Notes under the pieces: generated by a model
The model's input: the letters and a program-made list of their open reading frames with translations, nothing else
What the model was told of the DNA's origin: nothing
Database searches by the model: none
Shown: piece by piece, positions 17,527 through 26,472 of the stretch
Position numbering within the stretch: position 1 is the stretch's first letter
How the letters are laid out: each line of letters opens with the position of its first letter
Assembly (NCBI GenBank): GCA_964615935.1
Contig: CAZTTG010000032.1
Span: 1 to 60,788, forward strand
Reading direction: 5' to 3'
DNA length: 60,788 nt
Source: CAZTTG01 sp964615935
GTDB taxonomy: Bacteria; Planctomycetota; UBA1135; GCA-002686595
Position numbers and translations under genes: made by a program

Positions 17527-18936
17527 CTACTGGAAGACCACCTCGATGGCGTCGGACACGTCGGTGCCGGAGACGGCCATCGGGTCACGCAGCCAGCCCT
17601 GGTAGTCGACGACCGTGCCCGGAGGCTGGTTCAGGATCACGCTCGCGGAGGCCGGGTCGTTGATGCGCAGCACGAGGCTGCCGACGCATCCGCCCGTTCC
17701 GCCGGAGTTCTGCGGCGGAGTCCGCTTGATGGGCGGCTTGACGCAGAGGGTACCGCTCGAGAACGGGATGACGGCCTGGCCGTTCACGCCGCCGAAGATC
17801 ACCGCCGGCTTGCCGCTGTCCGTGCCGGTGACGACGATGTCGTAGTCGTTGGCGTTCTGGACCGGCTCGGCGGCCATGTTGGAGCTCCCGGCCAGTGCGA
17901 CGCAGCCGTTGAAGCTGGGGCACTGATCGAAGCCGCAGGTGGTGCCCGCGTTGACGGTCGTGTACGTGCAGTACACGGTCGGGCCTTGGGGAGGGCCGCA
18001 GGGACCCGTGGAGGTCAGCTCGAGCCAGAAGCTGGCCCACACGTTCGCCGGCCATCCGCCGAACCAGTAGCAGCCGGTGTTGGCGCCGCTCGGGCACAGC
18101 GCGGTGTTGACGGGGCCGCCGACGGGCGTGCCGTCGGTGTTCTCCCACATCTGGTCGGCGATGCCGAGGCCGGTGCCGCAGGCCGCTCCGGTCGCGTCGG
18201 TGCCGCAGGGGATGCCGTAGGAGCAGCCGCCGAAGGCAACCACCAAGGGCTCCGCGGAGATGATCATCCCGTTGGCGACGCCGTAGGTAGCGTTGTCCAT
18301 CTGGTGGCTGAAGGCGTAGGAGAACTCGTCGCCGCTGCCGTTCCAGCTACCGTCGCCGTCGGACATCAGGCAGAAGCCGTTGCCGAGGGTGATGGTGACG
18401 GTCCAGCAAGCCAGGCTGCCGCCGCCGCTGTTGTCGCCGGGCAGGTTCAGTCCCGCCAGGTTCATGTACGCGGTGGCGCCGTTGTAGCTCGGGCCCACGT
18501 GCAGTGCCTGCTGGGCGAGCCAGCCGGCGCAGGGGGCCATCATGTCGAAGAAGCCGTAGTCGAAGCCGACATTGCCTGTCGGGAACGCGGTGCAGTAGGC
18601 GATCTGCATGCTGTCGACGTTGTTGTCGACCTCGGCGCCTGCCGGTGCGTTCGGATCGGTGGGGCTCGGGATGCGGCCGTCGTCGTAGACGTCCTCGCAG
18701 TGCTCGGACCCGAAGTAGAAGCCGCCGCCGGTCCACTGGCAGGTGTTGTCGAAGATCTTGCCGACGTAGTCGGCGCCCGTGGTGCTCTGGGACCAGGTGC
18801 CCGTGTTGATGTCCACGGTGCCGGCGTCGCGGATCGGAACCGTGATCGGGTGGATCCGGCTCGTGTCCACGTTCTGGGCGGCGGCAGCACTGCAGAGCAG
18901 AGCCACGCCGGCCATGATGAGCGAAGTACGACGCAT
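17527..18936 (-). CDS. Exported Cys-rich protein, paralogue of the 7214 protein
   Basis: 469 aa. Signal peptide (MRRTSLIMAGVALLCSAAAAQ), then NVDTSRIHPITVPIRDAGTVDI, almost the same as the 7214-8608 protein. The two align over most of their length with conserved cysteines (for example CGTDATGAACGTGLG). Residues ~320-469 are the long form of the shared C-terminal module: TVYCTYTTVN, CGFDQCPSFNGC, ANDYDIVV, GTLCVKPPIKRTPPQNSGG, GWLRDP, DVSDAIEV. That form is closest to the module in the 59140-60732 protein. AGGAGA sits 7 nt before the ATG. Function is unknown. Confidence 0.85.
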   Translation of the reverse strand: MRRTSLIMAGVALLCSAAAAQNVDTSRIHPITVPIRDAGTVDINTGTWSQSTTGADYVGKIFDNTCQWTGGGFYFGSEHCEDVYDDGRIPSPTDPNAPAGAEVDNNVDSMQIAYCTAFPTGNVGFDYGFFDMMAPCAGWLAQQALHVGPSYNGATAYMNLAGLNLPGDNSGGGSLACWTVTITLGNGFCLMSDGDGSWNGSGDEFSYAFSHQMDNATYGVANGMIISAEPLVVAFGGCSYGIPCGTDATGAACGTGLGIADQMWENTDGTPVGGPVNTALCPSGANTGCYWFGGWPANVWASFWLELTSTGPCGPPQGPTVYCTYTTVNAGTTCGFDQCPSFNGCVALAGSSNMAAEPVQNANDYDIVVTGTDSGKPAVIFGGVNGQAVIPFSSGTLCVKPPIKRTPPQNSGGTGGCVGSLVLRINDPASASVILNQPPGTVVDYQGWLRDPMAVSGTDVSDAIEVVFQ

Positions 18937-19380
18937 GTACTTTCTCCTGAAGGTGGAAGATAGTGTGGGAAGGGGAGAGAACCTTACGGGACCTTACGCG
19001 GGCTCCGTAAAAGCGTCAAACGAAATTCCTAGAGGGCCGAGGTCACCCGAAGGGCATGCCAGCGAACCCTAGGAAAGCCTACCCCGGGACCGGAGTCAGG
19101 CCTGGAGTAGGAGGGAATCGGACCTCCCCGAGTTCCGACAAACCCGAGGAACCCGTTCTCGCGCAGACATTTACGGCGAGCGAAGCCCGCCGGCGGCGCT
19201 CCGGATCCGGTCCCCGGGCCCGCGCTCCTTCGAGGCCTCCCGCGCCGGGATCCCGGAACCGCCCGAGGGGAGGCGCCGCCGCCGCCCGCCGGAGGGGTCG
19301 AGCGGCGTTCGGATAGGGTCGGAGAGTTCTCATTCCGGGACGGTTCCCGGACCCGGCACTCTCCCCGCCTCGTCCGCGGA
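18937..19380. other. 444-bp intergenic region
   Basis: No convincing gene. The part next to 18936 holds the leader and promoter of that gene, with a 10-bp direct repeat ACCTTACGSG at 18981-18990 and 18991-19000 that overlaps the -10 box. Near the SPFH gene end, 19334-19340 pairs with 19345-19351 (7-bp stem, 4-nt loop) and may act as a weak terminator for that gene. I see nothing in the middle. Confidence 0.5.
18991..19019 (-). promoter_or_regulatory. Sigma70-like promoter of the 17527-18936 gene
   Basis: On the minus strand TTGACG (19014-19019) is followed after 17 bases by TAAGGT (18991-18996). The -35 box is good, the -10 weak (3 of 6). Position, about 55 bases from the start codon, and similarity to the promoter before the paralogue at 7214 support it. 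Confidence 0.4.
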
Positions 19381-20496
19381 TCAGCCCTCGACCTTCTGCC
19401 CGCACCCGCCGCAGAAGCGCGCGTCCGCGGCCAGTGGACCGCCGCATCCGGTACAGAATCCCTGCCCGGCCGAGGCCTTCTTCATCTCCGCTCCGCAGGC
19501 GCTGCAGAACTTGCCCGGGGCCACGCTGGCCCCGCAGTCGCGGCAGGTCACCCCGGGGGTCGCGGGCGCCAGGGCCTCCCCGCCCCGCTGGTCGCGCACC
19601 AGCATCTGGGCCATGCCCAGGCCCACCCCCAGGCCCGCGCCGCCCAGGAGCCCCGCCCCGGCGGCGTCCCCGCCGGCGCCTCCGCCGCCGCCCTTGGCCA
19701 TGCCCTCGCCCGCGCCCATCATCGCCTTGCCGGCCGCGAACTGCTGGTAGGCCCCCACCCCGCCGACGGTCTTCAGGTAGGCGGCGTCGGTGTAGAGCTT
19801 CTTCAGGTTCTGGGCGTCGTCCTCGTCGATGGCGATGACGAAGTTGCCCAGGCGCGGGATGACGATGCCGTAGGAGGACACGTGCTTCTCGAGCCCGGCC
19901 AGCACGTCCTCTTCGATCTCCTCGGTGTAGGCCCCCGAGGTCACGTCCAGAAGGGGCCACTTGTTCTTGACGAAGAGCTCGGCCACCCGGTCCCGAATGA
20001 CCTTGAGCACCTGCTCCTTCATCCACGAGCGCACCTGGTGGGACTCGGCCCGCCCCATGCCCACCAGCCCCAGGATGAGGCCCTCGGGGTCCACCACCCG
20101 GAAGGAGAACTCGCCGTGGATCATGGTCTCCACCGGCACCCCGCTCTTGGGGTCCTCCACGTGGCCGATGCGCCCCCCGAACTTGACCCCCGCGTGCTCG
20201 CGGGTGTTGACGAAGAACACCTCGGCGATGAAGACGTTACCCCCGGTGAAGCTGTCCACCAGGTTCGAGAGGAAGGGCAGGTTGGAGCTGTCCAGGGTGT
20301 GGCGGCCCGGGTCCATCACCTTCACGACCTTGCCGTCCCGGAAGAAGATCGCCTTCTCATCGGCCTCGACCGTGAGCTGGGACTTCATGGGGATGGTCGG
20401 ATCGGGGTGCTTCCAGACGACCTGCGATTTGGCGTCGTCCGGCCGGGCGACCATCATCTCGCCCACGCCGCGCTTGAACCAGTCGATCACGCCCAT
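19381..20496 (-). CDS. SPFH-domain protein with C-terminal zinc ribbons
   Basis: 371 aa. Residues ~40-240 are an SPFH/band-7 domain (DEKAIFFRDGKVVKVMDPGRHTL, FFVNTREHAGVKFGGRIGH), of the YdjI / virion-core-protein-like branch. A Gly-rich linker (KGGGGGAGGDAAGAGLLGG) leads to two zinc ribbons with four CxxC pairs (CRDC, CSAC, CTGC, CGGC). No transmembrane start is seen, so it probably associates peripherally with membranes. Such proteins are often tied to membrane stress, but no PspA partner is nearby. GGGAGA precedes the ATG at 7 nt. Monocistronic as far as visible. Confidence 0.9.
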   Translation of the reverse strand: MGVIDWFKRGVGEMMVARPDDAKSQVVWKHPDPTIPMKSQLTVEADEKAIFFRDGKVVKVMDPGRHTLDSSNLPFLSNLVDSFTGGNVFIAEVFFVNTREHAGVKFGGRIGHVEDPKSGVPVETMIHGEFSFRVVDPEGLILGLVGMGRAESHQVRSWMKEQVLKVIRDRVAELFVKNKWPLLDVTSGAYTEEIEEDVLAGLEKHVSSYGIVIPRLGNFVIAIDEDDAQNLKKLYTDAAYLKTVGGVGAYQQFAAGKAMMGAGEGMAKGGGGGAGGDAAGAGLLGGAGLGVGLGMAQMLVRDQRGGEALAPATPGVTCRDCGASVAPGKFCSACGAEMKKASAGQGFCTGCGGPLAADARFCGGCGQKVEG

Positions 20497-20640
20497 GTGC
20501 TCTCTCCCTGCGGGATACCGGGAATGGAGGGTGGATTCCGGGCCGCCCCCCCGCGGGAGCGGCCGGACGCCGTACGCACAGGCTAGGGATTCATTCAGGA
20601 CGCGGCCAGGGGGCGGCGTGGGGCGCCCTCGGCGTCCTCC

Positions 20641-22071
20641 TCACACGCCGGCGGAGGCCCCGCGCTCGGCGGGCGTGGGCAGGCCCACGGCGGCGCTCCA
20701 GTCGTCCTCCAGGGCCTTCCAGGCGGCGCCGTCCAGGCCCCCCCGGCGCAGGAACTCGTCGAGCAGCTCGTCGGCGGGCGAGCGCCCGGCCAGGGTGAAG
20801 CGCTGGCCGAAGACGGTGAAGGCGCTGAGGATCTCCCGCGAGAAGAAGCCCTCGGGGCAGCGCAGGAGGCCGTCGGAGGCCAGGCCGAAGGCGAATCGGG
20901 CGTCCTCCCGCAGCTCGGGATCGGCCAGCCCCGAGCGCACGGCCCGGACCATGCGCTCCTCGAGCTCGCCCGCGGAGGGCAGGAGGCGCTCGAGCACCGC
21001 CTGCAGGCAGCTGTCCACGGTGAGCAGGGCGGTGTGCCAGGCCAGGGGCACGGCGCGGAAGGGCCGCGCCTGCCCGTCGGCGGAGCGGAGCTCGAGGTAG
21101 CCCTTGGGACGCACCTCCGGAAAGAGGGTGGTCAGGTGGTAGCGCCAGTCGTCCAGCCCGGGCCAGGTACCCCCGAGCCCCATCTCCATCCACTGCCGGA
21201 AGGTGAGGGGCATGGTCATGGGGAGCCAGCGCTCCTCGCGGCGCAGCAGCATGACCCGCGCGTCCAGGGCGAAGTCCAGGTACTGCTCGACCGGATCCCC
21301 CTCGGGATCGGCCGGGAAGGCCCCGGGGAAGCCGGTGCGGGAGGGGTCCAGGTGGAGCCAGGCGCGGCCGCGCGAGCTCCGGTCGCCGGTGTGCGCGCCG
21401 CCGGCCATGGGTGAGCAGGCGAAGGTCGCCAGGGCCACCGGGGCGAGGAGCTGGGCCGCGCGCCAGCGCAGGGCGCCGCGCGGGCCGCGCAGGTCCAGGT
21501 TGACGTGGGCGGCCGCCGTGCGGCGCATCATGTGGCGCCCGAACTCGCCGATCGAGGCGTAGTGGGAGTCCATGCACACGTAGCGGGCGGCCGAGGTCTG
21601 CAGGCCGATCTCGTCGGGGAGGTGCCAGGGATCGGCGCCCAGCGAGATCAGGCGCACCCCGTGGGGCTCGAGGTGGAGCTCCAGGCCGTCGAGGATCCGC
21701 GCGCAGAGCTCGTAGGCGTGCGCCGGGCTCCAGCGCGGCGCGCAGCTGAACTCGATCTGTCCGCCGGGCTCGAAGGTGAAGACGCCCTGCCGCCGGGGAT
21801 CGGTGCGCGGGTGGGGCTCGCCGGGCGGGACCACCGCGATCTCCAGGGAGGCCGCGTAGTCCTCCACGCACTGGATGCTGCCGCTGGGGCACCCCCCGGA
21901 GGCGCCCATGCGGACGACCCCGGGCACGCCCCCCTCGCCCGGCCACCGGCGGGCGAAGGCCTCGATTTCCATGCCGAAGAGCTCGGTCCCGGGGAACTGG
22001 TCCGAGAAGGCGCGCTGCGCCAGGTCCGCTCGCAGCGCGTCCCGGTCGAGGCTCTTGTAGTCGCTGGGCAT
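20641..22071 (-). CDS. Glutamate-cysteine ligase, GCS2/EgtA-like
   Basis: 476 aa. Hallmarks of the plant/actinobacterial glutamate-cysteine ligase branch are visible: ELFGMEIEAF at residues ~31-40, FEPGGQIEFSCAP, MMRRTAAAHVNLDL, SRGRAWLHLDPSRTGF and EVRPKGYLELRSADG. These enzymes form gamma-glutamyl-cysteine from glutamate, cysteine and ATP for glutathione or ergothioneine. It lies 27 bp after the ABC ATPase gene and is the last gene of the operon with the tandem ATP-grasp protein, which could perform a following ligation. No classical glutathione synthetase is seen, and the amino-acid acceptor may differ from cysteine. Confidence 0.88.
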   Translation of the reverse strand: MPSDYKSLDRDALRADLAQRAFSDQFPGTELFGMEIEAFARRWPGEGGVPGVVRMGASGGCPSGSIQCVEDYAASLEIAVVPPGEPHPRTDPRRQGVFTFEPGGQIEFSCAPRWSPAHAYELCARILDGLELHLEPHGVRLISLGADPWHLPDEIGLQTSAARYVCMDSHYASIGEFGRHMMRRTAAAHVNLDLRGPRGALRWRAAQLLAPVALATFACSPMAGGAHTGDRSSRGRAWLHLDPSRTGFPGAFPADPEGDPVEQYLDFALDARVMLLRREERWLPMTMPLTFRQWMEMGLGGTWPGLDDWRYHLTTLFPEVRPKGYLELRSADGQARPFRAVPLAWHTALLTVDSCLQAVLERLLPSAGELEERMVRAVRSGLADPELREDARFAFGLASDGLLRCPEGFFSREILSAFTVFGQRFTLAGRSPADELLDEFLRRGGLDGAAWKALEDDWSAAVGLPTPAERGASAGV

Positions 22072-22098
22072 GGGGGCCCGCCGAGGCGGGGCCGGATT

Positions 22099-23181
22099 CT
22101 ACAGGCTGGGGCCGGGGGGTGCGGAGGGTGGCGCGGTCGGCAGGCGCCGTCCGGTGACGGGCTCGAACCAGTGCAGCGCCTCGGGGGGCATCTCCGGGGC
22201 CAGCGAGCGACCCACCGCGAGCTCGCGATTCCCCTCCAGGCTGACCCGCAGCCCCTCCTCCAGGCCGATCTCGCACTCGATCAGGGTCTGGGTGCCCAGG
22301 CGTTCCACGAAGGAGACCTCGAAGGCGGCGGCCCCCCCACCGGCCCGGATCTGATGGGGCCTCACCCCCAGCACCAGGGGCCCGGCGGCCGCCGCGGCGG
22401 GCGCGGCCAGGTCCAGCGCGCCCGCCCGGAAGCGACCCTCCCCCACCCGACCCTCGATCAGGTTCATCGGCGGGCTGCCGATGAAGGAGGCCACGAAGCG
22501 CGTGGCGGGCCGCTCGAAGACCTCCAGCGGCGCGCCCTCCTGCTCCAGCCGCCCGCCGTTCAACACGGCGATGCGCGAGCCCATGGTCATGGCCTCGGCC
22601 TGGTCGTGGGTCACGTAGATGGTGGTGATGCGAAGGCGCTCGTGCAGGCGGGCGATCTCCCCGCGCATCTCCCCCCGCAGCTTGGCGTCCAGGTTGGAGA
22701 GGGGCTCGTCGAACAGGAACAGGCGCGGGTGGCGGATGATCGCGCGGCCCAGGGCCACGCGCTGCATCTGGCCGCCGCTGAGCGTGCCCGGCTTGCGGTC
22801 CAGGAGCTCGCCCAGCCCCAGCAGGTCGGCGGTCTCGCGCACCTCGGCGGCGATGCGCTCGCGCGGGACCCTGCGCAGCTTGAGCGGGAAGGCCAGGTTC
22901 TTGCGCACGCTCATGTGCGGGTAGAGGGCGTAGTTCTGGAACACCATGGCGACGTCGCGCTGGCGCGGGTCGAGCTGGTCGACCACCTCGCCGTCCAGCC
23001 GGACGCGTCCCCGGCTGGCCGACACCAGCCCGGCGATGATGCGCAGCAGGGTGGACTTGCCGCAGCCCGAGGGCCCCACCAGCACCAGGAATTCGCCGGC
23101 CTCCACCGACAGGCTGACGTCCTCCAGGACCGGCTCCGCCCCGAAGCTCTTGTGGATCCCGTCCAGCTCGAGGGTGGCCAT
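22099..23181 (-). CDS. Sugar-type ABC transporter ATP-binding protein (MalK/UgpC family)
   Basis: 360 aa. Walker A GPSGCGKST at ~36-44, signature LSGGQMQRVALGRAI, Walker B LFLFDEPLSNLD and a C-terminal TOBE/MalK regulatory domain (residues ~240-360, VLGVRPHQIRAG). This is the branch that energises carbohydrate importers. It is placed between the tandem ATP-grasp gene (3-bp gap) and the glutamate-cysteine ligase gene, not beside permeases. The only permease genes in the window are at 28180-31292, the same strand, 5 kb upstream, and fit the same importer class, so it probably serves them. Another possibility is a general ATPase shared by several importers. Confidence 0.93.
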   Translation of the reverse strand: MATLELDGIHKSFGAEPVLEDVSLSVEAGEFLVLVGPSGCGKSTLLRIIAGLVSASRGRVRLDGEVVDQLDPRQRDVAMVFQNYALYPHMSVRKNLAFPLKLRRVPRERIAAEVRETADLLGLGELLDRKPGTLSGGQMQRVALGRAIIRHPRLFLFDEPLSNLDAKLRGEMRGEIARLHERLRITTIYVTHDQAEAMTMGSRIAVLNGGRLEQEGAPLEVFERPATRFVASFIGSPPMNLIEGRVGEGRFRAGALDLAAPAAAAAGPLVLGVRPHQIRAGGGAAAFEVSFVERLGTQTLIECEIGLEEGLRVSLEGNRELAVGRSLAPEMPPEALHWFEPVTGRRLPTAPPSAPPGPSL

Positions 23182-23184
23182 GGC

Positions 23185-25647
23185 TCAGGTCCTGGCGGCG
23201 CGCCGCTGGCCGGCGCGCACGATCCGCTCGAGCACCGCGGCCGGCGGATCGCCGGTGGCCTCGAGCATCTGGGAGTAGAACACCGTCGCCTCGGTCAGCC
23301 CGCACAGGGTGTTGACCTCCAGGAGGTAGAGCTCGTCCCGCAGGCGGTCGACCACGCAGTCGATGCGCGCGTAGCCCTCGATCCCCGCGGCGCGGGCGAT
23401 GGCGCCGATCCGCTCGCGGATGGAGTCCGCGCGTCCCGGCAGGAACAGATCCAGCGCCAGGTTGGTGCCGGTCCCCTGCTGGAACTTCTCCTCCAGCGAG
23501 AGGGCCTCGGCCGAGGCCAGGGTCAGGCTGGGGATCGCGACCAGGAGCTCCCCGTCCTCCCGCTCGAGCAGGCTGCAGGTGATCTCGATCCAGCGCTTCT
23601 GCTCGAACCAGTCCCCGAGGTTCCCGGCGTTCAGGTCGCCGTCCGGCAGCGGCACCGGCCGCTCCTCGAGCAGGCCCTGCTCGAGCATCCAGCGCAGCGG
23701 CGGGGGCCGGGGCATCTTGATCTCGCGCCCGGACGTCTCCCCGGCGGCGCGCCCGCCGGTCGAATGGACGGGCGCCATCCGCAGGATGGAGTCCAGGAAG
23801 CCCGCCAGCTCCGAGCCGCTGCGCAGCAGCGCCACGCCGGTCGAGCAGCCGTCGGCGGCCGGCTTGCACGCCAGGACGGGCGACTCCAGCTCGCGGCAGA
23901 GCTCCTCGAAGAGCCCCTCCCAGTCCCGCTCCTCCGAGAGAGAGCGGGCCCAGGCGTGCATCTGCGGCCTCTCCAGGGGGCGCTGTCGGGGAACGGCCAC
24001 GCCGGGGATGGCCGCCTCCGCCACGCGCCGCGCGCAGGCCAGCTTGTCGCTGCAGAGCAGCGAGGCCGCCGGCCCGCTGCCGTTGTAGGGGATGCCCAGC
24101 ACGTCGAGGGCGGCCTGCAGGGTGCCGTCCTCCCCGGGGCCGCCGTGCAGGCCGAGGAAGGCGAAGTCCACGCCCTCGAGCACCTCCTCCAGGCCGCCGG
24201 TGCGGCCCACGCCGAGGTGCCGGCGCGCGCGCTGGCCGTCCAGCCCCAGCTCCTCCCCCACCTGCAGGACCAGTTCCTCGATGCGCCGCCGCTCCTCGGG
24301 CGACTGCACCAGGGCCTGGATCTCCTCGACGTCGTGGTGCAGGGCGAGGAACAGCCCGATGGGCGTGAAGCGCAGCTCGAGGTCCACCAGCACGAAGCGC
24401 ACGTCGAAGCCGCGGGCCATCAGGCACAGGCCGGCGAAGACCCCGCTGTGGGGCGACACCTGGCGCTCGGTGGGGGGGCCGCCCAGCACCAGGGCCCCGC
24501 GCGGGGGGGGGCCCCCGGCCGGGGCGAGCGGGAGCAGGTCCCGCGGGGCCGGGCGCCCGGCGCGCCGCGCGGCGCGGCCCACGAGCGTCCCGATCAGCTC
24601 GGCGTGGGAGACGCCGATCATGGAGGTCTGCAGGAAGGCGAAGCTCGAGAAGCCCATCCCGCTGATCCCGTTGACGTCGGTGATCATGACGCGGCCCTGC
24701 GGCGAGCCGTCGTCCACCAGGAAGCCGTCGATGCGCGCCATGTCGCGCAGCCCGCAGGCCTCGAAGGCGCGGCGGGCGCAGGCGCGGACGCGGTCGATGG
24801 CCTCGCGGCGCCGCATGGGGGTGTGCAGCACGGCCCCCTCGCCGTGCAGGTACTTGGCGCGCTCGTCGAACAGCGGCCCGCGCTTCTCGACCTCGGTCGG
24901 CGCCAGGGGCACCGCCCGGCCGGCCTCGTCCTCGAGGACGATGACCGAGAACTCGGTGCCCAGGAGGCGCTCCTCGAAGAGCACCTCGCGGTCCTGGCGC
25001 AGGGCCTCCTCGACCGCCCGGGCGAAGCCCCCTCCATCGGGGAGGTCCTCGCCCCCCGGATCCACCAGGGAGACGCCGATGGAGGACCCCCCGCGCACGG
25101 GCTTGACCGCGCAGCGGGGCTCCTCCGGCTCCCCTCCCGGCCGCGCCAGCGCCGCGGCCCGGCGACGGACGCCGTCGGGATCGCGGCGCCACTCCTCCTC
25201 GGAGGCGGAGAAGCGCTCGGGCGTGGGCAGGTCGGCCTCCTCCAGCGTCCGGTAGCAGGCCTGCTTGTCGAGGCTGACCTCCAGCGAGTCCGGTCGCCCG
25301 AAGAGATAGGGCGCGCCCAGCCGCTCGAGCTCGGCCTGGAGCCGGCCGTCCTCTCCGTGGAGGCCGTGGATCAGCGGCACGACGGCGTCCTGCGCCCGCA
25401 GGATCGCCTCCCAGCGGGCGCGATCGAGCCGGCAGCCCTCGCCGGAGAGCTGCCACTCGAAGTCGTCGCAGGTGTTGGCGAAGTAGTACCTCGGCGGCAG
25501 GAGGAAGGGGGTCTTCTCGCGGTCGAGGAAGAGGACCGTCAGCTCGACCTCGCGCGCCGCCTGCAGGTAGGTCACCCAGGGCTTGATCGACCCGGCCGAG
25601 ATGTTGCGCTCGTCGCTGGGCCCGCCGAACAGCACGCAGACCTTCAT
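23185..25647 (-). CDS. Tandem D-alanine-D-alanine-ligase-like ATP-grasp protein
   Basis: 820 aa, about twice the usual ligase length. The first half (1-370) has LFGGPSDERNIS, DK128-129, AVKPVRGGSSIGV (180-192), EERLLGTEF and DVNGISGMG (324-332). The second half (384-820) repeats the plan with LVLGGPPTERQVS, SDKLACARR, ACKPAADGCSTGV and YLLEVNTLCGLTEATV. The metal-binding E-x-N is intact in the second half and D-x-N in the first. Each half could make one ATP-driven amide bond between amino acids. Operon mates are an ABC ATPase and a glutamate-cysteine ligase, so a short peptide product is likely. ATG 25645-25647 begins exactly at the conserved ligase N-terminus. Confidence 0.85.
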   Translation of the reverse strand: MKVCVLFGGPSDERNISAGSIKPWVTYLQAAREVELTVLFLDREKTPFLLPPRYYFANTCDDFEWQLSGEGCRLDRARWEAILRAQDAVVPLIHGLHGEDGRLQAELERLGAPYLFGRPDSLEVSLDKQACYRTLEEADLPTPERFSASEEEWRRDPDGVRRRAAALARPGGEPEEPRCAVKPVRGGSSIGVSLVDPGGEDLPDGGGFARAVEEALRQDREVLFEERLLGTEFSVIVLEDEAGRAVPLAPTEVEKRGPLFDERAKYLHGEGAVLHTPMRRREAIDRVRACARRAFEACGLRDMARIDGFLVDDGSPQGRVMITDVNGISGMGFSSFAFLQTSMIGVSHAELIGTLVGRAARRAGRPAPRDLLPLAPAGGPPPRGALVLGGPPTERQVSPHSGVFAGLCLMARGFDVRFVLVDLELRFTPIGLFLALHHDVEEIQALVQSPEERRRIEELVLQVGEELGLDGQRARRHLGVGRTGGLEEVLEGVDFAFLGLHGGPGEDGTLQAALDVLGIPYNGSGPAASLLCSDKLACARRVAEAAIPGVAVPRQRPLERPQMHAWARSLSEERDWEGLFEELCRELESPVLACKPAADGCSTGVALLRSGSELAGFLDSILRMAPVHSTGGRAAGETSGREIKMPRPPPLRWMLEQGLLEERPVPLPDGDLNAGNLGDWFEQKRWIEITCSLLEREDGELLVAIPSLTLASAEALSLEEKFQQGTGTNLALDLFLPGRADSIRERIGAIARAAGIEGYARIDCVVDRLRDELYLLEVNTLCGLTEATVFYSQMLEATGDPPAAVLERIVRAGQRRAART

Positions 25648-25725
25648 GCGCCGGCGACTGTACGCGACCGCCCGGCCGGCCTCCATCCCCTCCTCGATCC
25701 CGCCGGGGGATTCCGACGCCGGCCC

Positions 25726-26439
25726 TCAGCCGGGCCCGAGCCCCGCGAGCCACTCCAGCTCACCCTCGCGCTGGGGCGAGAGCGCCAGGGCCGCGCGCGC
25801 GTCCTCCAGCGCACCCTCGCGATCACCCGCCCCGAGCCAGCGGGCCTTGGCGCGCTCGACCAGGAGCGCCGCGAACCGGACCGCCTCCGGCCCCTCCGCG
25901 ATCGGCGGGCTCCGCTCGAGCACCCGGTCCACCAGCTCGACCCCCTCCGCGTGGCGTCCCAGCTGCCCCAGGATCCGCGCCCGCAGCAGCAGCGGTTCGA
26001 GGTCCAGGGCCGGGGTGGGCAGTTCCTCCAGCGGCTCCAGGAGCGCCAGCGCCTCCTCGACCCGGCCCTCCCGGAGCCGGAGCAGAGCGAACTGGTAGCC
26101 GATCGCGGCGGGGTCCGCCTCGGGGCACCGCATCGCGTTGCGCAGGCTGGCCTCGGCCTCCTCGAAGCGCTCCGCCTCCGCCTGGAGGGCGCCCAGGAGC
26201 AGCCACATCGGCCCGTGCCGGGGCACCCGGCGCAGTCCCTCCGCGAGGCCCAGGAGGGCCTCGCTCCGCCGGCCCTGGCCCCACAGCGCCCTCGCCCGCA
26301 CCTCGTAGAGCGCCACGTGCTGCAGGCGCTCGAGCTGGTCGGCGATCTCCAGCGCGCGCTCCCAGTCCCGACCGACCAGGGCCGTCTCGGCCTCCTGGCC
26401 GAGCTCCTGGACGATCCGCAGTGCCTCCTCAGCGTCCAT
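25726..26439 (-). CDS. TPR-repeat protein
   Basis: 237 aa, all helical, with about six TPR-like repeats (ALEIADQLERLQHVALYEVRARALWGQGRRSEALLGLAEGL style spacing of ~34 residues). No signal peptide and no catalytic domain, so it is a cytosolic scaffold or partner. ATG 26437-26439 is chosen since the sequence upstream lacks repeat character. It lies 78 bp before the tandem ATP-grasp gene on the same strand and may belong to that operon. A perfect 11-bp hairpin starts 8 bases upstream of the start codon and could mask the ribosome-binding region. Confidence 0.75.
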   Translation of the reverse strand: MDAEEALRIVQELGQEAETALVGRDWERALEIADQLERLQHVALYEVRARALWGQGRRSEALLGLAEGLRRVPRHGPMWLLLGALQAEAERFEEAEASLRNAMRCPEADPAAIGYQFALLRLREGRVEEALALLEPLEELPTPALDLEPLLLRARILGQLGRHAEGVELVDRVLERSPPIAEGPEAVRFAALLVERAKARWLGAGDREGALEDARAALALSPQREGELEWLAGLGPG

Positions 26440-26447
26440 TCCGCAGC

Positions 26448-26472
26448 GGGATCCCTCGTCGCGAGGGATCCC
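26448..26472 (-). promoter_or_regulatory. Perfect hairpin directly upstream of TPR gene start
   Basis: 26448-26458 pairs exactly with 26462-26472 (11-bp stem, 3-nt loop), ending 8 bases from the start codon at 26439. It would sit over the ribosome-binding region of the TPR transcript. Further upstream on the same strand, a weak 4-bp hairpin followed by seven T (about 26545-26565) looks terminator-like. Confidence 0.4.
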
